Assembly (NCBI GenBank): GCA_046760155.1
Contig: JBHIDQ010000047.1
Coordinates: 1 to 11,086 of the forward strand
Direction: 5' to 3'
From: JBHIDQ01 sp046760155
Lineage (GTDB): Bacteria; Chloroflexota; Dehalococcoidia; Dehalococcoidales; RBG-16-60-22
Length of the DNA stretch: 11,086 nt
The notes beneath the pieces are model-generated. The model saw only the letters and a program-made list of their open reading frames with translations, ran no database searches and had not been told where the DNA came from. The position numbers and the translations under genes are program-made. Positions within the stretch are counted from its first letter, which is position 1. Each line of letters opens with the position of its first letter. Below, in pieces: positions 6,861 through 11,086 of the stretch.

Positions 6861-6889
6861 ATCATAGTAGAGACAGTAACGGCAAACAA
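6861..6889 (-). promoter_or_regulatory. Candidate promoter of the surE operon
   Basis: On the minus strand TTGTTT (6884-6889) and TATGAT (6861-6866) are 17 bases apart. The -10 box matches at 5 of 6 positions; the -35 box is weak. The leader would be only about 12 bases but would contain the surE ribosome site. Confidence 0.4.
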
Positions 6890-6891
6890 AC

Positions 6892-6920
6892 TTGCCGAAT
6901 AGGTAGCTTTGTGGTAATAT
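6892..6920 (+). promoter_or_regulatory. Candidate promoter of the redox-metVF operon
   Basis: On the plus strand TTGCCG (6892-6897) and TAATAT (6915-6920) are 17 bases apart, each matching the consensus at 4 of 6 positions. Its position, diverging from the surE promoter, is sensible, but the call is weak. If used, the leader would be about 205 bases and would include the hairpin at 6952-6984. Confidence 0.3.
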
Positions 6921-6951
6921 TTGATTGGGTATGAAGAGCTTCATAAAGGAG

Positions 6952-6984
6952 ATTGCGGCTACCTTAGGTGGTCGCAATATTTTT
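6952..6984 (+). terminator. Terminator-like hairpin in the leader of the redox-metVF operon (possible attenuator)
   Basis: ATTGCGGCTACC (6952-6963) and GGTGGTCGCAAT (6967-6978) pair along all 12 positions, with two G-U wobbles and a TTA loop. An A and five T (6980-6984) follow. On the minus strand the stem is followed by CTCC, not T, so it works only rightward. It lies upstream of the first plus-strand gene and downstream of the candidate promoter, where a terminator would control read-through. The 5' arm can also pair with GGTAGTTGC at 6994-7002, and part of it with AGGTAGC at 6901-6907. Confidence 0.5.
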
Positions 6985-7132
6985 GCCTGCCTCGGTAGTT
7001 GCCCCAGTAATGCTCGAATTCTTAATTACCCTACCAGAAATCAATTCTTAGCCCAAACGAAGCGCTGGTTCTAGCCTGTTCTTGAATACCTGCCGGGGAC
7101 GAGCCCTAATACGATGAGGTTTGGTGGGTAAG

Positions 7133-7813
7133 ATGGAGAAGAAGATAAATTTAACCATAAACGGCTTGCCGATGAGTGGTCGTGAAGGGATGACCATCCT
7201 GGAAGTCGCCAAAGAGAATGGCATTGATATTCCCACTTTATGTTATATTGAGGGTTTAACCCCGATTGGCGCCTGCCGACTTTGTGTGGTTGAGGTGGAA
7301 GGTTCCCGCACTCTGGTTGGCTCCTGCCATACGCCAATCACCGAAGGTATGGTCGTCCATACCCATTCGCCCAAGGTTTTGGCGACACGCAGGATGTTGG
7401 TCGAGCTCATGCTGGCGAGCCATCCCGATGTCTGTTTAATCTGTGATAAGGCTAACATCTGCGAACTGCGTAAGATTGCCGCTGACCTGGAAGTAGGGCT
7501 GCCTCGCTTCAGAGCCAGAAAGCACTATTATCCAATAGAAGATGAGAATCCCTATATTATCCGTGATATGTCCAAGTGTGTCTCCTGCTGGCGGTGTGTC
7601 ATTGCCTGCAAGGACGCCAAAGAGAAGCCAATGTTCAGCATCGCTTACCGGGGTTTTGACAGCAAGGTTATCTTTGGCTGCGACCAGCCAGTAGGTGATG
7701 AAATTTGTCAGGACTGTGATGAGTGTATTGCTCTGTGTCCCTCAGGCGCATTGCGAAAACCGAGAAAGATTGGCGAAGAGAGGGCAGAAAAGGCTTTAAT
7801 CATCAAAGGCTGA
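7133..7813 (+). CDS. HoxU / NuoG-N-terminal-like iron-sulfur subunit of an NADH diaphorase
   Basis: A 226-residue cytoplasmic electron-transfer subunit with four visible cluster sites in the order of complex I NuoG and HoxU. A [2Fe-2S] ferredoxin site has C37, C48, C51 and C65. A His-Cys3 [4Fe-4S] site H-x3-C-x2-C-x5-C has H97, C101, C104 and C110. Two [4Fe-4S] ferredoxin sites have C149/C152/C155/C159 and C192/C195/C198/C202, the last followed by Pro. The protein ends right after them: no molybdopterin or H-cluster domain, so it is neither a formate dehydrogenase nor a hydrogenase subunit. It would pass electrons between NuoF/NuoE and a partner, here probably MetV. ATG 7133 is chosen over TTG 7121 and GTG 7124: the fold begins right after it and a GGTGGG lies just upstream. 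It is the first gene of the five-gene operon. Confidence 0.88.
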   Translation: MEKKINLTINGLPMSGREGMTILEVAKENGIDIPTLCYIEGLTPIGACRLCVVEVEGSRTLVGSCHTPITEGMVVHTHSPKVLATRRMLVELMLASHPDVCLICDKANICELRKIAADLEVGLPRFRARKHYYPIEDENPYIIRDMSKCVSCWRCVIACKDAKEKPMFSIAYRGFDSKVIFGCDQPVGDEICQDCDECIALCPSGALRKPRKIGEERAEKALIIKG

Positions 7814-7835
7814 TTATTAACCGCAGAGAAGTAGG

Positions 7836-8276
7836 ATGAGTAAGGAAGGAATTTCGACACAACCAAGAGGACGAGAAGACCTGCTTGAGCTGTTGAAAGA
7901 GGCGCAGAACAAATTCGGTTATGTGCCGGAAGGGGCTATGGCGGAGCTGGCCGAATCTTTGAATTTACCAATACATGAAGTGTACGGGGTAGCCAGCTTT
8001 TATTCCTTTCTTTCCACCAAGCCGCTGGGCAGAAATGTCATCCGGGTTTGTCAAAGTCTGCCCTGCTACCTTAAACACTGTCAAACGATAATTGAAACGG
8101 TGGAGAAAGAGCTTGGCATCAAGCCCGGCGAGACGACTCCAGATGGCAAGTTCTCCTTTGAACTAACCAACTGTATCGGTCTTTGTGACCGCGCGCCGGC
8201 CATGCTGATTAACCACGATGCTTACGGTGATTTGACACCGGAGAAGATAGTAAAAATTTTGCCAAACTATAAGTAA
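7836..8276 (+). CDS. nuoE: NuoE/HoxE-like [2Fe-2S] subunit (thioredoxin-like ferredoxin)
   Basis: A 146-residue subunit of the 24-kDa complex I family. The N-terminal helical part holds the F-G-Y-V-P-E-G-A and H-E-V-Y-G-V-A-S-F-Y-S-F signatures (27-34 and 47-58). The thioredoxin-like ferredoxin domain carries the four cluster cysteines C72, C77 (C-x4-C) and C113, C117 (C-x3-C). It forms a tight pair with the NuoF-like subunit and binds a [2Fe-2S] cluster near FMN. The Cys-rich stretch reads C-Q-S-L-P-C-Y-L-K-H-C; the extra C81 is not a usual ligand. It starts 22 bases after the previous gene and stops 18 bases before the next. The ribosome site (around GAAGTAGG) is modest. Confidence 0.93.
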   Translation: MSKEGISTQPRGREDLLELLKEAQNKFGYVPEGAMAELAESLNLPIHEVYGVASFYSFLSTKPLGRNVIRVCQSLPCYLKHCQTIIETVEKELGIKPGETTPDGKFSFELTNCIGLCDRAPAMLINHDAYGDLTPEKIVKILPNYK

Positions 8277-8294
8277 AGGATTGAGAACATTTAA

Positions 8295-9494
8295 ATGCCA
8301 CAGGCAAAAGTTGTTTTAAAAAATTGCGGAGTTATCGACCCAAAGAACATTGATAGCTATCTAAAAGAAGGCGGCTTTAAGGCTTTGGCAAAAGTCAGGC
8401 GCGAGATGACTCCGGAAGATGTTACCAATGAAATAAAAGCCTCGGGGTTGCGGGGCAGGGGCGGGGCTGGCTTTCCCTGCGGCATCAAGTGGGAGGGCGC
8501 CCGGACCGCACCCGGGGACGAGAAATATGTCATCGGCAACGCCGATGAAGGTGAGGTGGGCACCTTTAAGGATAGATATATTCTGGAAAGAGACCCCTTT
8601 ACTTTGATTGAAGCCATGGCGATTGCTGGCTACGTTATCGAGGCGAAGCAAGGTTACATCTATCTACGCGCCGAATACCATCACCTCTTTGATTTACTGC
8701 AAAACGCCATCAATCAAGCCAGAAAGTCGGGATATTTGGATGATTTCAGTATTGAGATTCGGGAAGGTGCCGGCGCCTACATCTGTGGTGAGGAGTCGGC
8801 TTTGATGGACTCCATTGAGGGTAAAAGAGGTGAGTCTCGTTATCGACCTCCCTTTCCCACCACGTCTGGTTTGTGGGGAAAGCCAACCATCATTAATAAC
8901 GTGGAAACCTTGATGAATATACCCCAAATTATACTTAACGGTGCGGACTGGTTCAGTCAAATTGGCACGGAGCGGAGCAAAGGGACAAAAGTCTTCTCGG
9001 TGAGTGGCGATGTGGCAAAACCGGGTGTTTATGAATTAGTCCTGGGGAGTTCGCTGCGGGAACTGGTCGAGGATTTAGCTTCAGCCAAAAACATCAAGAT
9101 GGTTCAGATAGGTGGTGCTACCGGCAGAATCCTACCCTATGACAAACTTAACACTCCCCTTGCCTTTGAAACTGTCCTCGGTGCGGGTGCGGTGATCGTC
9201 TTCGATGAAAGCCGGGATGTGGTTGATATGGTCTATCGAACCATGGAATTCCTGGTTGAGGAGTCCTGCGGGAAGTGTACTCCCTGTCGACAGGGAACCG
9301 AGGTAATGGTGGAAATACTGGAGAGATTTTATCATGGTGAGGGGTTAAAGAGGGAAATCAGAGATTTAGAGGATTTATCCAATGTCATGATGCTTTCTTC
9401 GCTGTGCGGCCTGGGCCAGGCGGCACCGAATGCGGTAATGGATAGTTTGCAGTATTTTAGAGATGCTTATGAGAGCCGGGTCGCTGGAAATTAA
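8295..9494 (+). CDS. nuoF: NuoF / HydB-core-like NADH-oxidising FMN subunit
   Basis: A 399-residue subunit that takes hydride from NADH on FMN and feeds Fe-S clusters. Visible: FMN-loop G-L-R-G-R-G-G-A-G-F-P (51-61), G-N-A-D-E-G-E-V-G-T (81-90) of the nucleotide site, G-A-G-A-Y-I-C-G-E-E-S-A-L (158-170), and the N3 [4Fe-4S] ligands C325, C328, C331 and C371 in E-S-C-G-K-C-T-P-C-R-x-G and S-L-C-G-L-G-Q. The start V-L-K-N-C-G-V-I-D-P resembles HydB/HndC/formate dehydrogenase beta subunits more than respiratory NuoF. However, both the N-terminal thioredoxin-like domain and the C-terminal 2[4Fe-4S] ferredoxin tail of those proteins are absent: the chain stops at Y-F-R-D-A-Y-E-S-R. The usual E-P-G of the nucleotide loop reads E-V-G (87-89). 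AAGGA lies upstream of the ATG. Confidence 0.93.
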   Translation: MPQAKVVLKNCGVIDPKNIDSYLKEGGFKALAKVRREMTPEDVTNEIKASGLRGRGGAGFPCGIKWEGARTAPGDEKYVIGNADEGEVGTFKDRYILERDPFTLIEAMAIAGYVIEAKQGYIYLRAEYHHLFDLLQNAINQARKSGYLDDFSIEIREGAGAYICGEESALMDSIEGKRGESRYRPPFPTTSGLWGKPTIINNVETLMNIPQIILNGADWFSQIGTERSKGTKVFSVSGDVAKPGVYELVLGSSLRELVEDLASAKNIKMVQIGGATGRILPYDKLNTPLAFETVLGAGAVIVFDESRDVVDMVYRTMEFLVEESCGKCTPCRQGTEVMVEILERFYHGEGLKREIRDLEDLSNVMMLSSLCGLGQAAPNAVMDSLQYFRDAYESRVAGN

Positions 9495-9501
9495 GGGGGT
9501 G
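9489..9501 (+). promoter_or_regulatory. Ribosome binding site of metV overlapping the nuoF stop codon
   Basis: TTAAGGGGGTG lies 5 to 8 bases before the ATG at 9507, and its first bases are the TAA stop of the NuoF-like gene. This fixes the metV start and indicates translational coupling of the diaphorase and MetV. Confidence 0.65.
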
Positions 9502-9506
9502 TCGTT

Positions 9507-10184
9507 ATGAAAACAATTACGGAACAGAAACCTGAAGAAGAGATTAGGCGATATCTTGAGAAATGCCAGAAGGTGTACCTTATTGGCTGTGGCACCTGTG
9601 CTACCCTGTGTCATACCGGCGGCAAATCTGAGGTTTTAGAGATGAAAGACAAGCTTGAATCCAACGGTAAGAAAGTTACCGGCTGGATGGTAATCCCGAC
9701 TGCTTGTGATGAACTCACCAAGTATGCCTTAGAGGAAGAGGCGGAGAGAATTAAGGCGGCTGATTGTATTCTGGCGATGACCTGTGCCGTTGGTGTGCAA
9801 ATGATAAGCCTCCATCTCAAGGATGCTAAACCGGTTTATCCGGCGCTGAATACCTTGTTTATCGGTATGGAGGAGAGTCCGGGTCACTTTACTGAAGTTT
9901 GTCTGCAGTGTGGCAGTTGTGTGCTGGGGCGGACAGCAGCGATATGTCCGCTGGTCAGGTGTTCCAAGAGTTTACTCAATGGTCCCTGTGGTGGTTCAGC
10001 GGAGGGCAAGTGTGAAGTGTCACCGGATATTCCTTGCGCCTGGCAACTGATCTACGACCGTCTGGCGGAGATGGGTCGTTTGGATGAGATGGAGGAGATT
10101 GAGCCGGTCAAAGACTGGAGCGTCAGCGTTTCTGGAGGACCGCGGAAGGTTGATGTCGAGGCGGAATGTACTAGCATCTCGTAG
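9507..10184 (+). CDS. metV: MetV, Cys-rich partner subunit of methylene-tetrahydrofolate reductase
   Basis: A 225-residue protein with 15 cysteines, matching the MetV / MTHFR C-terminal zinc-binding family found next to MetF in acetogens. The N-terminal half has a Rossmann-like layout with C28-G-T-C31-x3-C35 plus C67, C87 and C93. The C-terminal half has the family block C132-L-Q-C135-G-S-C138 ... A-I-C147-P-L-V-R-C152 ... G-P-C161-G-G ... K-C169-E ... C177-A-W. In known MetFV enzymes MetV carries metal clusters and links MetF to its electron donor, in the cytoplasm. Which cysteines hold clusters rather than zinc cannot be decided from sequence. Placed between an NADH diaphorase and metF, it is the likely electron bridge. 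There is no membrane segment. Confidence 0.9.
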   Translation: MKTITEQKPEEEIRRYLEKCQKVYLIGCGTCATLCHTGGKSEVLEMKDKLESNGKKVTGWMVIPTACDELTKYALEEEAERIKAADCILAMTCAVGVQMISLHLKDAKPVYPALNTLFIGMEESPGHFTEVCLQCGSCVLGRTAAICPLVRCSKSLLNGPCGGSAEGKCEVSPDIPCAWQLIYDRLAEMGRLDEMEEIEPVKDWSVSVSGGPRKVDVEAECTSIS

Positions 10185-10188
10185 GAGG
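10183..10188 (+). promoter_or_regulatory. Ribosome binding site of metF overlapping the metV stop codon
   Basis: AGGAGG begins inside the TAG stop of metV (10182-10184) and ends 8 bases before the ATG at 10197. It decides the metF start and supports translational coupling of the MetV and MetF subunits. Confidence 0.75.
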
Positions 10189-10196
10189 CAGTGCCG

Positions 10197-11086
10197 ATGA
10201 AAGCAGGAACCAAACTGGAGAAAGTTTTAGACAGCGGAAAATTTGCCGTTACTGCTGAAGCTGGTCCACCGAAAGGAACTAATACTGAGGTAATACAAAA
10301 GAAAGGTGAACTGCTTCGTCACTGCTGTGATGCGGTCAATGTCACCGATAATCAGACGGCTATTGTGCGTATGTCCAGTCTCGCCGGCTGCATGCTTTTA
10401 AAGCAGCAGGGTGTGGAGCCGGTGATGCAGATGGTGGTTCGGGATAGAAATAGACTGGCGATTCAAGCTGATGTGCTGGGTGCGGTCGCTCTGGGGATTG
10501 GCAATATCCTTTGTCTTTCCGGTGACCATCAGAAATTTGGCAACCATCCGACGGCCAAGGGCGTCTTTGATATTGACTCGATGCAGTTGATTCAAACCCT
10601 GAAACAGATGCGCGATGAGAAGAAATTCATTTCCGGTGATGATATCTCCGGAGAAGTACCTTTATTTATCGGTGCGGCGGCCAATCCATTCGCTGACCCC
10701 TTTGAATACCGGGTAAGCCGGCTGGCGAAGAAGATTAAAGCTGGTGCCGACTTCATTCAAACGCAGGCAGTCTATGACCTGGACCGCTTTGCCAGATGGA
10801 TGGAGGGGGTTAGAGAGCGAGGCTTGGATAAACAGACACACATTCTGGCCGGGGTAATTCCGATAAGGTCGGTCGGTATGGCGCGTTATATGAGAGATTA
10901 CGTTCCCGGTGTTATCGTGCCTGACGCAATAGTTACTCGAATGGAGCAGGCGGAGAGCGCCAGGGAAGAGGGGCTAAGGATAATTCTGGAAATCATCGAG
11001 CAACTCAAGAAGATACCGGGAGTACACGGTATTCATATTATGGCGGTGGGCTGGGAGGACATTGTCCCGGAGATGGTGGAGAAGGC
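10197..11086 (+). CDS. metF: MetF, 5,10-methylene-tetrahydrofolate reductase, last residues cut off by window edge
   Basis: An open frame of 296 codons runs from ATG 10197 to the right edge. The TIM-barrel flavoprotein MetF reduces methylene-THF to methyl-THF, the methyl donor for acetyl-CoA synthase or methionine synthesis. Family features: F-A-V-T-A-E-A-G-P-P-K-G (16-27) with the catalytic-type glutamate E21; V-N-V-T-D-N (48-53); R-D-R-N-R (82-86); flavin-site L-S-G-D-H (107-111); G-A-D-F-I-Q-T-Q-A-V-Y-D (183-194) with the folate-contacting Gln; and the A-G-V-I-P-I segment beyond. It has the length of short acetogen-type MetF, which lacks its own NAD(P)H regulatory domain and depends on MetV. 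Because the usual size is about 300 residues, only a few are probably missing. It is the last visible gene of the operon; what follows is unknown. Confidence 0.92.
   Translation, partial: MKAGTKLEKVLDSGKFAVTAEAGPPKGTNTEVIQKKGELLRHCCDAVNVTDNQTAIVRMSSLAGCMLLKQQGVEPVMQMVVRDRNRLAIQADVLGAVALGIGNILCLSGDHQKFGNHPTAKGVFDIDSMQLIQTLKQMRDEKKFISGDDISGEVPLFIGAAANPFADPFEYRVSRLAKKIKAGADFIQTQAVYDLDRFARWMEGVRERGLDKQTHILAGVIPIRSVGMARYMRDYVPGVIVPDAIVTRMEQAESAREEGLRIILEIIEQLKKIPGVHGIHIMAVGWEDIVPEMVEK

Noticed and set aside
6843..6977. N-terminal extension of surE
   Set aside because: The 45 extra residues lie outside the SurE family start and cover the divergent promoter region; a good ribosome site precedes the ATG at 6842.
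7133..9494. Hydrogenase or formate dehydrogenase operon
   Set aside because: The HoxU-like protein ends after its clusters with no molybdopterin or H-cluster domain, and the next genes are metV and metF.
10398..10595. 65-codon minus-strand frame inside metF
   Set aside because: It is antisense to the conserved MetF core and has no supporting signal.

Overview
This is an 11-kb bacterial segment of intermediate GC content with compact, operon-like gene packing. The right-hand genes belong to the Wood-Ljungdahl (reductive acetyl-CoA) type of C1 metabolism: MetF, MetV and a flavin/iron-sulfur NADH dehydrogenase module. That points to a strict anaerobe. The MetV-MetF pair, the single-chain glycyl-tRNA synthetase and the MCT-like MFS carrier are compatible with an anaerobic Chloroflexota (Dehalococcoidia-like) bacterium. 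This placement is an inference from gene content, not a demonstrated identity.

Left part (1-6842, all minus strand). From right to left it holds three transcription units. (i) surE - acpS - an MFS permease, tightly spaced and ending in a good Rho-independent terminator at 4248-4272. (ii) A monocistronic small secreted protein (3706-4116) with its own candidate promoter and a 14-bp terminator hairpin at 3624-3660. (iii) A four-TM DUF1648-like membrane protein - glyS - an 82-aa DUF7662-like protein, with a near-consensus promoter at 3553-3581 and a terminator at 1295-1318 that begins inside the last stop codon. Beyond a small palindromic repeat lies the start of sbcD, which runs off the left edge; its usual partner sbcC is not visible.

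Right part (7133-11086, all plus strand). After a 290-bp divergent spacer comes a tight five-gene operon: a HoxU/NuoG-N-terminus-like iron-sulfur subunit, a NuoE-like [2Fe-2S] subunit, a NuoF-like NADH/FMN subunit, MetV, and MetF (cut by the right edge within its last residues). Two Shine-Dalgarno sequences overlap the preceding stop codons, so co-translation is likely. The three Nuo/Hox-like proteins form a complete NADH-oxidising diaphorase arm with no hydrogenase, formate dehydrogenase or membrane complex I subunit beside it. MetV and MetF take that place. The simplest reading is a dedicated NADH-dependent methylene-tetrahydrofolate reductase complex: NADH -> FMN and Fe-S clusters (NuoF/NuoE/HoxU-like) -> MetV -> MetF flavin -> methylene-THF. 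This differs from the MetFV partners I know of (Hdr/MvhD or RnfC2) and is the main point of interest in the window.

The spacer 6843-7132 holds candidate divergent promoters and a 12-bp terminator-like hairpin followed by five T residues on the plus strand. The hairpin lies between the candidate promoter and the first redox gene, so it could be a transcription attenuator. I see no tRNA or rRNA gene, CRISPR array, insertion sequence or phage gene.
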